From positions 1 through 15,224 of the forward strand of contig CAJXMS010000019.1 of the NCBI GenBank assembly GCA_913056475.1: a stretch of 15,224 bases of DNA, read 5' to 3'. The notes beneath the pieces are model-generated. The model saw nothing but the letters and a program-made list of their open reading frames with translations. It was not told the origin of the DNA and did not search any database. A program made the translations under genes and the position numbers. Below, piece by piece: positions 5,463 through 13,916 of this stretch. The number at the start of each line of letters is the position of its first letter. Within the stretch, counting starts at the first letter, position 1. This DNA comes from an uncultured Bacteroidota bacterium. Lineage in GTDB: Bacteria; Bacteroidota; Bacteroidia; Flavobacteriales; Schleiferiaceae.

Positions 5463-6857
5463 TTAGAGATCTTCGTTTAAAAATTTGCGCAGTTTTTCAG
5501 TCCAGTTGGAGAAAATGTTGGTTCGGGGCAAGCGTTCCGGTGCTTCCTCGTCTTTTTCTTCAAACCGTGGCGCTTCTTCCTCCGGCTGGGTTTTTTCGGG
5601 AGCGGCTGGTTGTTTTTCGGCACCTAAGTTTTCTACGGTTTCTTCCGTCCCTCGCGGGGTGGATTCCTGGTAAGCCTCCTTGGCGGGTTGCAGGCCCTTC
5701 AGGACCAGGCCTACCGCAGTAGCGTAGGCCGGGGTAGTGTATTCCTCATCGCTATGGCTGGCCAGGTGCTCATTGGGATAGCCGATGCGGGTATCCATGC
5801 CGGTGACGTATTCTACCAGTTGCTTTATGTGTTTGAGCTGGCTGCCCCCGCCGGTAAGGACGATGCCGGCGATGAGCTTGCGCTTGGTTTCCTCGTGGCC
5901 GTAGTTTTTGATCTCTTGATATACCTGCTCGATGATCTCTACCACGCGGGCGTGGATGATCTTACTGAGCATTTTCATGGAGATCTCTTTGGGATCGCGT
6001 CCGCGTAGGCCGGGGATGCTTACAATCTCATTTTCTTTGTTTTCTCCGGGCCAGGCAGAGCCAAATTTAATTTTAAGGAGTTCGGCCTGTTTTTCGATGA
6101 TGGAGCAGCCTTCTTTAATGTCCTCGGTGATCACGTTGCCGCCAAAGGGGATTACTGCGGTATGCCGGATGATGCCGTCTTTAAAGATAGCTACGTCGGT
6201 GGTTCCGCCGCCGATGTCTACCAGCACCACTCCCGCTTCTTTTTCTTCTGTACTTAAAACGGCTTCAGCGCTGGCCAGGGGTTCCAGGGTGATCTCGCTC
6301 AGCTTTAAGCCGCTATTGGTTACGCAGCGCGCTATATTTTTGATAGAACTCACCTGGCCCACCACGATGTGGAAGCTGGCCTCCAACCGGGTGCCATACA
6401 TCCCACGCGGTTCCTTTATTTCCGTTTGCCCGTCTACCTTAAATTCCTGGGGAAGGACGTGGATGATTTTCTCGCCGGGGCGCATCACCAGGTTATTCAC
6501 ATTATCGATAAGCTCCTTTAGGTCACTATCCAGGATTACTTCATCGGGGTTGCTCCGGTTGATGTAATCGCTGTGTTGGAGACTTTTGATGTGCTGACCG
6601 GCGATGCCTACCACTACCTGGTTTATGCTGTGCCCACTTTGATTGGCGGCTTCATCTATGGCTTGCTTTATGGATTCTATGGTTTGGGTGATATTACTTA
6701 CCACGCCCCGGTGTACGCCCATGCTCCGGGCCTTTCCCATGCCCAGCACTTCCATCTTGCTATGCTCATTGAAGCGGCCTACCAGGGCCACGATTTTGGT
6801 AGTGCCTATGTCTAGTCCTACGGCTAGCGGCTGTTTGTTTTCTTCGTTTGCTTCCAT
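5463..6857 (-). CDS. ftsA: Cell division protein FtsA, 464 aa
   Basis: This actin-like ATPase tethers FtsZ filaments to the inner membrane and recruits later division proteins. Residue numbers count from the ATG at 6857. GLDIGTTK (14-21) is phosphate motif 1, VDIGGGTTDV (213-222) is phosphate motif 2 and IVLTGGGSQL (332-341) is the adenosine motif. After the fold comes a disordered, Glu/Pro-rich linker of about 60 residues (388-447). An amphipathic C-terminal helix around FSNWTEKLRKFL follows and is the likely membrane anchor. E. coli FtsA is shorter (420 aa); the difference is this linker. A GTG at 6881 would add eight residues and overlap ftsQ by 10 bases. I prefer the ATG, which starts 14 bases after the ftsQ stop. 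ftsZ follows after 10 bases. Confidence 0.97.
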   Translation of the reverse strand: MEANEENKQPLAVGLDIGTTKIVALVGRFNEHSKMEVLGMGKARSMGVHRGVVSNITQTIESIKQAIDEAANQSGHSINQVVVGIAGQHIKSLQHSDYINRSNPDEVILDSDLKELIDNVNNLVMRPGEKIIHVLPQEFKVDGQTEIKEPRGMYGTRLEASFHIVVGQVSSIKNIARCVTNSGLKLSEITLEPLASAEAVLSTEEKEAGVVLVDIGGGTTDVAIFKDGIIRHTAVIPFGGNVITEDIKEGCSIIEKQAELLKIKFGSAWPGENKENEIVSIPGLRGRDPKEISMKMLSKIIHARVVEIIEQVYQEIKNYGHEETKRKLIAGIVLTGGGSQLKHIKQLVEYVTGMDTRIGYPNEHLASHSDEEYTTPAYATAVGLVLKGLQPAKEAYQESTPRGTEETVENLGAEKQPAAPEKTQPEEEAPRFEEKDEEAPERLPRTNIFSNWTEKLRKFLNEDL

Positions 6858-6871
6858 GAGAGGGTTTGTTT

Positions 6872-7591
6872 TTATTGGCACACCACCTGATCATCATATC
6901 GCAGGTCTATGCGCGTGATATCTTTAGGCGGGGAATCAGCATATATGGTTTGGTAAAAGAGGCGCAACTTTTCTAATTTCTCGGGATAGCCCTGTAAGCC
7001 GCCCAGGTAAATGTGCTGCGAAAAATCGCGGGGATAGAGCCGGACATCTCGAGGGTTCTCTAGATGGAGGCCCGTGAAAAAACCCCGGTAAAAGGCATCT
7101 TTTTGGAGGTAGGAAATAAGCTGGGCCATAGGCTTTTGCAGGCTGTCCGGTAAGGCGCCGGTTATCAGGGGTACTCGGGCCGCATAGTGCGGGCTGAGCG
7201 GCATGTGTCCGCCTCCTTCCAGGAGGTAGTAACGCTGGCCTTGGCTGTGGACCCGCGCCAGCGGCTGATGTTGCCAAATGCGGATGCATAGTTTTCCTTC
7301 TAATTTCGAAAATACCTCTACGCGCTTTATACTGGGGTGATTTTCAAGTTTTTCTTCCAACAGGGCCATGTTAATTTCTTCCATCAATTTCCCTTCAAGA
7401 GTGGGGTACATTTGGCCAACGGCCTCCCGGACCTGCCGCCCGGTGAGAAAGGTCTCTTTGGGCTCGTTCTCCCAGTATAGCTGGGTTTCTTGCCAGGGGA
7501 TGCGGGCATAGCGGCGCTGCCCGAAGCTCATGAGCAGCAGCATAAAAAGGGCAGTGGCCCCGGTCCCTAAAAGTAGCCAACCTCTTTTCAT
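6872..7591 (-). CDS. ftsQ: Cell division protein FtsQ/DivIB, 239 aa
   Basis: A bitopic inner-membrane protein of the divisome that links early cytoplasmic and late periplasmic division proteins. The N-terminus is short and basic (MKRG), followed by one membrane segment at about residues 4-23. A periplasmic POTRA-like region around 30-115 contains HPSIKRVEVFSKLEGKLCIRI. The beta-rich C-terminal domain ends ITRIDLRYDDQVVCQ, which resembles the usual end of the family. Overall sequence similarity in this family is low, so the call rests on architecture plus position between murC and ftsA. Its ATG overlaps the murC stop as ATGA, which indicates translational coupling. Confidence 0.92.
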   Translation of the reverse strand: MKRGWLLLGTGATALFMLLLMSFGQRRYARIPWQETQLYWENEPKETFLTGRQVREAVGQMYPTLEGKLMEEINMALLEEKLENHPSIKRVEVFSKLEGKLCIRIWQHQPLARVHSQGQRYYLLEGGGHMPLSPHYAARVPLITGALPDSLQKPMAQLISYLQKDAFYRGFFTGLHLENPRDVRLYPRDFSQHIYLGGLQGYPEKLEKLRLFYQTIYADSPPKDITRIDLRYDDQVVCQ

Positions 7592-8925
7592 CGCGATAGA
7601 GCCATTTTAATGGGTTGCACCAATTGATCGATATCGCCCGCGCCGATGGTAAGGAGGAGTTCGGGGGGCTTTTTCTGCAGGGTGTGTAGGAGTTCTTCGC
7701 GCTCCACCAGGGCCTTTTTTTCGATGGGGATGCGGGCCAGGAGGGCCTCGCTGGTGATTCCCGGGATGGGGCGCTCCCGGGCCGGGTAGATGTTGAGCAA
7801 ATAAAGCTGGTCAAAATGGCGCAGCGCCTCGGCAAAGCCATCCATAAAATCGCGGGTGCGGCTGTATAAATGCGGCTGGAAAACAGCCGTGAGCCGGCGG
7901 TGGGGGTACAGCTCCCGAACCGACTCCGCCAGGGCCCTGATTTCGCGGGGGTGATGGGCGTAATCGTCTATGTACACAGTCTCCGGGCGATCTACGTGGT
8001 ATTCAAAACGGCGACGTACGCCCTGGAAGCTGGCGAGGCCTGCTTTTACCGCTCCGGGGGAAAGACCCGCCTGAAGCGCCAGGGCCGCGGCTGCGAGGGC
8101 GTTTTCTACGTTATAACGTCCCGGTAATCCGCAACGTACCGCGGGTAGCACGCCCCCCGGGTAGTGCAGGTCGAAATAGTAGGCATGGTTCTCAATGCGG
8201 ATGCGCCGGGCATGATAGGGACTGTCCTGGCGGAAGCCATAACGGATACCGCCTTTTATGGGTAGTCCCTCCCGGATTAAAAGGGGGCCCTGCACGGTTT
8301 CGGCAAAAGCGGCAAAGGCTTCCCGCAGCGCTTCCGCACTGCCGTACACGTCCAGATGGTCGGCGTCCACGGCCGTGATGGCTGCGCCCCAGGGATGCAA
8401 GGTTTCGAAGCTACGGTCAAATTCATCCGCCTCGGCTATCAAAAAGCGGCTGTTTTCCTCGCTCCAAAAGTTGGTTTGATAATTGACACTTATTCCCCCC
8501 AGAAAGGCCGTGCTGGATAGCCCGCCCGCGCGCATTAAGTGCCCCAGCATGGCAGAGGTGGTGGTTTTGCCGTGGGTACCGGCTACCGCCAGGGTACGAT
8601 GGGCCGCCGCAATGGCCCCCAGTACCGCAGATCGTTTTTCGATCCTAAAACCTCTTTCGGATAGATGTTTTAGTTCGGCCAGGTCGGATGGGATGGCAGG
8701 GGTATAGATCACCAGGGTGTTATCTGCTTCCCACTGGGTGGGGATAAGCTGAGGATCATCGCTATAATGCAGCTTAAGACCTTCTTTTTCCAGGGTATGG
8801 CAGAGGGGGCTTCGCACGCGGTCGTAGCCGGCCACCTGCCGTCCCTGCGCCTTAAAGTAGCGCGCCAGGCCGCTCATACCTATACCGCCTATTCCCAGCA
8901 GATAAATGTTTTTATAAGCCAGCAT
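7588..8925 (-). CDS. murC: UDP-N-acetylmuramate--L-alanine ligase MurC, 445 aa
   Basis: This cytoplasmic Mur ligase adds L-alanine to UDP-MurNAc using ATP, the first step of the stem peptide. Motifs, numbered from the ATG at 8925: GIGGIGMSG (11-19) in the UDP-binding domain; the ATP loop GTHGKTTT (116-123); EADEFDRSF (165-173); DADHLD (187-192); GRYNVENALAA (about 269-279) at the start of the C-terminal part; DDYAHHP (320-326); and FQPHLYSRT (349-357). All are intact and the length is normal. A GTG two codons upstream (8931) is an alternative start. With the ATG, the gene overlaps the end of murG by 14 bases, and its stop overlaps the ftsQ ATG by 4. Both overlaps suggest coupled translation. 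Confidence 0.97.
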   Translation of the reverse strand: MLAYKNIYLLGIGGIGMSGLARYFKAQGRQVAGYDRVRSPLCHTLEKEGLKLHYSDDPQLIPTQWEADNTLVIYTPAIPSDLAELKHLSERGFRIEKRSAVLGAIAAAHRTLAVAGTHGKTTTSAMLGHLMRAGGLSSTAFLGGISVNYQTNFWSEENSRFLIAEADEFDRSFETLHPWGAAITAVDADHLDVYGSAEALREAFAAFAETVQGPLLIREGLPIKGGIRYGFRQDSPYHARRIRIENHAYYFDLHYPGGVLPAVRCGLPGRYNVENALAAAALALQAGLSPGAVKAGLASFQGVRRRFEYHVDRPETVYIDDYAHHPREIRALAESVRELYPHRRLTAVFQPHLYSRTRDFMDGFAEALRHFDQLYLLNIYPARERPIPGITSEALLARIPIEKKALVEREELLHTLQKKPPELLLTIGAGDIDQLVQPIKMALSR

Positions 8926-10018
8926 CGGCACGTATTTTTTCGATTTCTGCTACGATGGCTTCCGTGGCCCGGGGCCGGGCTGCCTGCCTAAGACGGGCTT
9001 GCATAGACTCTTGCCGGGCTTCGTCGTTTAGCAAGTCGAGGCTCGTCACTTTCAGGTTTTCCGGGTCTTGGGCTTCGGGAAAGCACACCGCTCCTCCCGC
9101 CTTTTCCAGGGCCCGGGCGTTATGGGTTTGGTGATCTTCTGCCACGTTTGGCGAAGGGATGAGGATAGCCGGCTTGGCTACCACTGCCAGTTCAGAGAGG
9201 GTACCGGCGCCCGCCCGGCTTATCACCAGGTGGGCCGCGGCAAAGGCGGTAGGCATATCCTCCAAAAATTCACTCAGGTACAGGCTTGGGCCATTAGCGT
9301 GCCGGCGGCGCAGCGTGTTCCCGTATAGCTTGCCGCACTGCCATATTACGTTAATGCCTTCTGCTTGCCAGGCCGGCAGGCAAGCCTCTACCAATTCATT
9401 TATGCGGCGGGCGCCCAGGCTTCCCCCCAGGATTAGCAGGGTTTTGTTTTGCGGCCGTAGGCCAAATGTTTTACGGGCGGCGGGGCCATCGGGGCCTGGA
9501 TCACATAGATCCTGGCGGATAGGATTGCCGGTGAGGCGAAGCCGCTCGGCGGGGAAAAAGCGCTCCATACCGGGGTAAGCCACGCAGATACGAGCGGCCC
9601 GGGCAGCCAGCCAGCGATTGGTGATGCCGGGGTAGGAGTTTTGTTCCTGGAGCAAACTGGGAATACCCATTCGGCTGGCCATGTACACCAGCGGCCCACT
9701 GGCGTAGCCCCCCGTGCCGATAACCACCTGGGGTCGGTGGCGACGGAGAATCCGCCAGCTCCGGTAAAGGCTGTGTGCCAACTTGAAGGGAAAAAGAAGA
9801 TTTCGCCGGCTGAGTGAGCGCTGTATTCCGCTTATCCACAGGCCGTAAATGGGATATCCTGCTCGGGGAACCCGCTGCATTTCCATGCGGCCCCGGGCCC
9901 CCACAAAATGAATTTGAGCCTGTGGATGCCGGGCGCGCAAGGCATCTGCTATGGCCAGGGCCGGGAATAAATGGCCTCCTGTGCCGCCACCGCTTATCAT
10001 AACGTGCCAGGTACTCAT
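8912..10018 (-). CDS. murG: Lipid II synthase MurG (UDP-GlcNAc transferase), 368 aa
   Basis: A GT-B glycosyltransferase at the inner face of the membrane that adds GlcNAc from UDP-GlcNAc to lipid I, making lipid II. Visible motifs are the first glycine-rich loop GGTGGHLFPA (11-20), GTGGYASGP (101-109), QEQNSYPGITNRWLA (124-138), the second-domain loop GGSLGARRIN (198-207), SRAGAGTLSELA (267-278) and the PSPNVAEDHQTHNA donor-site region (288-301). Length matches the family (~355-370). The ATG at 10018 overlaps the ftsW TGA as ATGA, and the 3' end overlaps murC. A lipid II maker coupled to its polymerase FtsW is usual in dcw clusters. Confidence 0.98.
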   Translation of the reverse strand: MSTWHVMISGGGTGGHLFPALAIADALRARHPQAQIHFVGARGRMEMQRVPRAGYPIYGLWISGIQRSLSRRNLLFPFKLAHSLYRSWRILRRHRPQVVIGTGGYASGPLVYMASRMGIPSLLQEQNSYPGITNRWLAARAARICVAYPGMERFFPAERLRLTGNPIRQDLCDPGPDGPAARKTFGLRPQNKTLLILGGSLGARRINELVEACLPAWQAEGINVIWQCGKLYGNTLRRRHANGPSLYLSEFLEDMPTAFAAAHLVISRAGAGTLSELAVVAKPAILIPSPNVAEDHQTHNARALEKAGGAVCFPEAQDPENLKVTSLDLLNDEARQESMQARLRQAARPRATEAIVAEIEKIRADAGL

Positions 10019-11238
10019 GGGGTGGGGGCATTTTCCGGTTGGGAAGGACTCATTTGGCCGAAGGCCGTATCCGAAGGAGCTTCTGCGTCCGCTTCTTCTG
10101 TAATGGTTTCCGGGCCAGCAATTTGCCGGCTTACGCTGAGGACTACGCCCAGGGCCAGACAGGTGGTAAGGATGCTTGAGCCGCCCGCACTGAGGAGCGG
10201 GAGGGTTTGCCCGGTGACGGGGATGAGGTTAACGGCTACGGCCAGGTTTACGAAGGCTTGAATGGCCAGGACAAAACCCATGGCAAAGGCGGCCAGGGTA
10301 CCGAAGGGGGTAGGGGCATTACTGGCTATCACAGCGCAGCGGATCAGGAGCATGAGGTATAAGCCGATGAGTAAGAGGCCGCCAAATAGAATGCCGTACT
10401 CCTCAATAATGACGGCGTAGATAAAGTCGCTCTGGGACTGGGGAAGGAAGTTTTTATGGGCGCTTTTGCCGGGGCCTTTTCCCAAGAGGCCGCCCTGGGC
10501 AATGGCCAGCTTGGCTTTTTTAACCTGGTAGGGTTCAGGGCCATCGCCAAAATGTTGGCTAACGCGTGCCTCCCAGGTGGCCAGGCGGTTTTGGGTGCCG
10601 GGAACGGCCATGATGAGCAGCAAGTAGAGCCCAAAGGCTGCAACAGCTATGCCCAGGAGGGCCAAGACAAATTTGATGGGGTAGCCGCCCATTATCAGCA
10701 CTCCCATACTAAGGACGCCGATCAGTAAGGCGGTGCTCAAATTGGAGGGCGCGATAAGGGCCATGGTAGCCAAAACAGGCACGATCAATTTCCAGAAGCT
10801 TCTGCGGAAAGAGCGCCGCCTTTCCGGCTTAATCCTTAGGACGCTCCGGGCTAGGTACAGGGGAAGGACCACGTAGGCCAGCGCGGAGGGTTGGAAGGTG
10901 AAGCTGGTATTGGGGATCTGTACCCAGCGGGCGGCATTGGAAATGTTTACCCCAAACAAAAGCGTGTAAAAGAGCAGGCCCCCAACGATGATAAAGATGG
11001 GGACGGAGCCGTTGCCCAACTGGGCGTAAGGAATCCGGTGCACAAAGTAAATGATGCCTAAGCCAGCCGCCAGGAATAGCAGGTGCTTGCCCAGCATACG
11101 CAAGCCGCCCAGGCTCCCCCCGCTCCAGTAAGCCAGATTGCTACTGGCGCTGTAGAGGGGCAGCAAGCTGAAGACCATCAGTAGGAGGATGATGGTCCAC
11201 AGCGCTTTATCGCCTTTAAAGTGGGCAAAGAGGTTCAT
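10015..11238 (-). CDS. ftsW: Septal peptidoglycan glycosyltransferase FtsW (SEDS family), 407 aa
   Basis: A polytopic membrane protein of the SEDS family that polymerises lipid II at the septum together with its class B penicillin-binding protein. About ten hydrophobic segments are visible between residues 13 and 372. The long extracellular loop carries GKGPGKSAHKNFLPQ and QSDFIYAVIIEEYG; Asp271 there corresponds to the catalytic aspartate of the family. PVTGQTLPLLSAGGSS (340-355) is the family signature. The last 30 residues are hydrophilic and acidic, a likely cytoplasmic tail. RodA has the same fold; the position between murD and murG favours FtsW. The ATG at 11238 follows a 95-base gap after murD, the longest gap in the cluster. 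Its TGA overlaps the murG ATG as ATGA. Confidence 0.95.
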   Translation of the reverse strand: MNLFAHFKGDKALWTIILLLMVFSLLPLYSASSNLAYWSGGSLGGLRMLGKHLLFLAAGLGIIYFVHRIPYAQLGNGSVPIFIIVGGLLFYTLLFGVNISNAARWVQIPNTSFTFQPSALAYVVLPLYLARSVLRIKPERRRSFRRSFWKLIVPVLATMALIAPSNLSTALLIGVLSMGVLIMGGYPIKFVLALLGIAVAAFGLYLLLIMAVPGTQNRLATWEARVSQHFGDGPEPYQVKKAKLAIAQGGLLGKGPGKSAHKNFLPQSQSDFIYAVIIEEYGILFGGLLLIGLYLMLLIRCAVIASNAPTPFGTLAAFAMGFVLAIQAFVNLAVAVNLIPVTGQTLPLLSAGGSSILTTCLALGVVLSVSRQIAGPETITEEADAEAPSDTAFGQMSPSQPENAPTP

Positions 11239-11333
11239 GCCGGGGGGCTTATTTTAAGACTTTTGTTTGTGGCAAGGGTTCGTATTTAGCAGGCATAAGG
11301 AGGCCTTAGGGATTTGTCTTTTGAGGCTTGTTT
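11239..11333 (-). other. 95-nt murD-ftsW gap with a possible 15-codon frame
   Basis: This is the only sizeable gap between murE and ftsZ. It shows no TAnnTTTG box on the minus strand and no stem with a T-run. A tiny frame runs from ATG at 11296 to TAA at 11249 (MPAKYEPLPQTKVLK) and ends 10 bases before the ftsW ATG, a spacing like that of the real genes here. No Shine-Dalgarno sequence precedes it, and a frame of this size is easily expected by chance, so I do not call it a gene. Confidence 0.4.
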
Positions 11334-12674
11334 TTAGAGTTGGCGAACGGCATTTTTAAACTGGCGGCCGCGGTCTTCAAAGCTTTCAAAGAGGTCAAAG
11401 CTGGCACAGGCCGGGCTAAGGAGTACCGCGTCGCCTTTTTGGGCTAGGCGGTAGGCTTGCTGCACCGCGCTGCCCATATCTCGTACTTCTGTTATAGTGG
11501 GTACTACGGAAGAAAAGGAGGCCAGGAGTTTTTCGTTATGGGTGCCTAAGCATATGAGCGCTTTGACGTGCTTTTGCACCAGAGGGATAAGCTGGCTGTA
11601 GTCATTGCCCTTGTCTACGCCACCGGCTATCCATACGGTAGGATGGCTCATGTTTTCAAGGGCGTACCAGGTGCTGTTGACATTGGTGGCTTTGCTGTCG
11701 TTGATGAAGTCTATCCCGTAGATCTGAAGGACGTGTTCGAGGCGGTGTTCGATGTTTTCAAATCCAGCCAGGCTATCGCGGATGGTTTCCTTGCGAATGT
11801 TGAGCAAGCTACCGGCCATGCCGGCGGCCATGCTGTTGTAGCGGTTGTGTTTTCCTTGGAGGGCGAGTTCTTCTATGGTCATAGCTTCTGGGTGGGGTAT
11901 TTGGATATTGATTTGTTTTTGTTGGTTTTGATAGGCCGCCATTTCCGGGCGGTTTTCCAGGGTGAAGGCATGTATTTGGGCCTTTATGCCGGGTGGTTTA
12001 AAGGATTGGGTAAGGGGGTCATCCGCACAGAGCAGCAAGTGATCGTCCGGGCCTTGATTTTCGCAGATACGGAATTTGGCCGCGGCATAGCGCTCTAATT
12101 GATGATGGTAGCGCTCCAGATGGTCGGGGGTTATATTGGTGATCACCGCGATGTGGGGGTGAAAGTTCTGGATGTCGTCCAGCTGGAAGCTGCTCACTTC
12201 CAGTACGTAATAATCGGCCGGTGGGCCCAGGAGGGCGCCGGCAAAGCTTTTGCCCATATTGCCAGCCATAAGCACCGATAGCCCCGCATTCTTTAATAAG
12301 TGATGGGTTAAAAGAGTGGTGGTGGTTTTGCCATTGGTACCGGTTATGGCGATGATGGTACCCGGGCAAAAGCGGCTGGCCCATTCTACCTCAGAGACGA
12401 CGGGTATGCCGGCTTCCCGGGCCCACTGTACCGGTGCGGCTTCTTGGGGAATTCCGGGCGATTTGATCACCGTTTGGGCTTGTAAAAGGAGGGTTTTATC
12501 GTGCCCCCCCTCCTGAAACCGGATGCCTGCCTCCCGGAGCTGCTGGGCATAGCCCGGGGCCAGTCGCCCCGCATCACTCAGCCAGGCCTGAAACCCCTTT
12601 GCCTGGGCCAGTAGAGCCGCTCCGGTGCCACTTTCGCCACCGCCGAGAATCGCTATGAAGGGTTTCTCTGCCAT
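11334..12674 (-). CDS. murD: UDP-N-acetylmuramoylalanine--D-glutamate ligase MurD, 446 aa
   Basis: This cytoplasmic Mur ligase adds D-glutamate to UDP-MurNAc-L-Ala with ATP. The UDP-binding domain starts with AILGGGESGTGAALLA (8-23). The ATP loop GTNGKTTT is at 112-119, SSFQLD at 161-166 and NITPDHLERY at 180-189. Lys200 in AAAKFRICENQ matches the carbamylated lysine of the family. HRLEHV and NDSKATN begin the C-terminal domain, and SPACASFDLFESFEDRG near the end is typical of MurD. All motifs are intact and the length is normal. The ATG at 12674 lies three bases after the mraY stop. A 95-base gap to ftsW follows. Confidence 0.98.
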   Translation of the reverse strand: MAEKPFIAILGGGESGTGAALLAQAKGFQAWLSDAGRLAPGYAQQLREAGIRFQEGGHDKTLLLQAQTVIKSPGIPQEAAPVQWAREAGIPVVSEVEWASRFCPGTIIAITGTNGKTTTTLLTHHLLKNAGLSVLMAGNMGKSFAGALLGPPADYYVLEVSSFQLDDIQNFHPHIAVITNITPDHLERYHHQLERYAAAKFRICENQGPDDHLLLCADDPLTQSFKPPGIKAQIHAFTLENRPEMAAYQNQQKQINIQIPHPEAMTIEELALQGKHNRYNSMAAGMAGSLLNIRKETIRDSLAGFENIEHRLEHVLQIYGIDFINDSKATNVNSTWYALENMSHPTVWIAGGVDKGNDYSQLIPLVQKHVKALICLGTHNEKLLASFSSVVPTITEVRDMGSAVQQAYRLAQKGDAVLLSPACASFDLFESFEDRGRQFKNAVRQL

Positions 12675-12677
12675 GGC

Positions 12678-13916
12678 TTAGCGTAGCTTAAGGGTTACGA
12701 AGGTGAGTACCGCCAGCATAATGCCCACAATCCAGAAGCGGGTCACGATCTTGCTTTCGTGATATCCTTTTTTCTGATAGTGATGGTGGAGGGGCGACAT
12801 CAATAAAATCCGGCGGCCCTCGCCGTACTTCCGGCGGGTGTATTTGAAATAGGCCACCTGGAGCATAACGCTGAGGTTTTCTACCAGGAAAATGCCGCAG
12901 AGCAGCGGGATGAGGAGCTCCTTGCGCACTACAATGGCAAATACGGCGATGATACCGCCGATGGAGAGACTTCCCGTATCGCCCATAAATACTTGAGCCG
13001 GGTGCGTATTGTACCAGAGAAATCCGATGCAAGCGCCCACAAAAGCGGCGATGAATACCACCAACTCGCCCGTGTGCGGGATGTACATGATATTCAGGTA
13101 GTCGGCAAAAATGATACTACCGGAGAGGTAGGCGAAAATGCCCAGCGTGGTGCCAATGATGGCGGAAGTGCCCGTAGCCAGTCCATCGATGCCGTCGGTA
13201 AGGTTGGCGCCATTGGAAACGGCCGTGATGATGAAGATCACGATGGGGATAAAGAGCAGCCAGCCATAATGGGTGGCGCCATCGCCCAGCCAGCTTATAA
13301 GAGAGGTGTAATCCAGTTCATTGTTTTTCAAGAAGGGAATGGTGGTCTTGAGCGACTTCTCGGCCTCGCCGTACACGGGTAGTTGGCGCACGGTTTCCCC
13401 ACTATCCAGGCGGTACTCCTGGGCGGTGTGGGTCCTTTCTTTGATGGTAACATCACCGTGGAAGTACATAATACCGCCCACGATAAGGCCCAGGCCTATC
13501 TGGCCTATTACTTTAAACTGCCCTGGTAGGCCTTTTTTATTGCGCCGGAATACTTTTATGTAATCGTCCAGAAATCCCACCAGCCCCATCCACACGGTGG
13601 TGATAAGCATAAGGAGGATGTATACGTTATTGAGTTCGGCTACCAGAAGGGTAGGCACCAGGATGCCCAGCAAAATGATAAGGCCGCCCATGGTAGGGGT
13701 ACCCGCTTTTTCCATTTGGCCGCTGAGGCCCAGGTCGCGCACCGTTTCGCCCACTTGCTGGCGCTGAAGCATGCGAATGAGTTGCTTACCAAAAACCAGG
13801 GCGATCAGGAGTGACAATATCAAGGCCAGGGCGGCCCGAAAGGTGATAAACTGAAATACCCCGGCCCCGGGGAGGTCGTGCACGCGGTGCAGGTATTGGA
13901 AGAGATAGTAGAGCAT
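12678..13916 (-). CDS. mraY: Phospho-MurNAc-pentapeptide translocase MraY, 412 aa
   Basis: A polytopic membrane enzyme that transfers phospho-MurNAc-pentapeptide to undecaprenyl phosphate, giving lipid I. Conserved sites: TPTMGG (73-78), the metal and catalytic DDYIK (117-121), NLTDGIDGLA (238-247), GDTGSLSIGG (312-321) and SPLHHHYQKKG (374-384). The protein is about 50 residues longer than E. coli MraY (360). The extra part is a hydrophilic stretch at about 153-206 between two membrane segments, predicted outside the cytoplasm, an insertion I recall in Bacteroidota MraY. The start ATG shares its A with the murE stop (TGATG), and murD follows after three bases. Confidence 0.98.
   Translation of the reverse strand: MLYYLFQYLHRVHDLPGAGVFQFITFRAALALILSLLIALVFGKQLIRMLQRQQVGETVRDLGLSGQMEKAGTPTMGGLIILLGILVPTLLVAELNNVYILLMLITTVWMGLVGFLDDYIKVFRRNKKGLPGQFKVIGQIGLGLIVGGIMYFHGDVTIKERTHTAQEYRLDSGETVRQLPVYGEAEKSLKTTIPFLKNNELDYTSLISWLGDGATHYGWLLFIPIVIFIITAVSNGANLTDGIDGLATGTSAIIGTTLGIFAYLSGSIIFADYLNIMYIPHTGELVVFIAAFVGACIGFLWYNTHPAQVFMGDTGSLSIGGIIAVFAIVVRKELLIPLLCGIFLVENLSVMLQVAYFKYTRRKYGEGRRILLMSPLHHHYQKKGYHESKIVTRFWIVGIMLAVLTFVTLKLR

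Noticed and set aside
4985..5722. A 245-codon open frame on the plus strand, opposite ftsZ and ftsA
   Set aside because: It lies antisense to two intact, clearly recognised genes and crosses their junction. Its translation shows no family motif. Long antisense frames are expected from GC-biased codon use.
6858..6881. An extended FtsA start at GTG 6881
   Set aside because: It adds MPIKTNPL without family similarity and overlaps ftsQ. The ATG at 6857 has the same close spacing as the other junctions.
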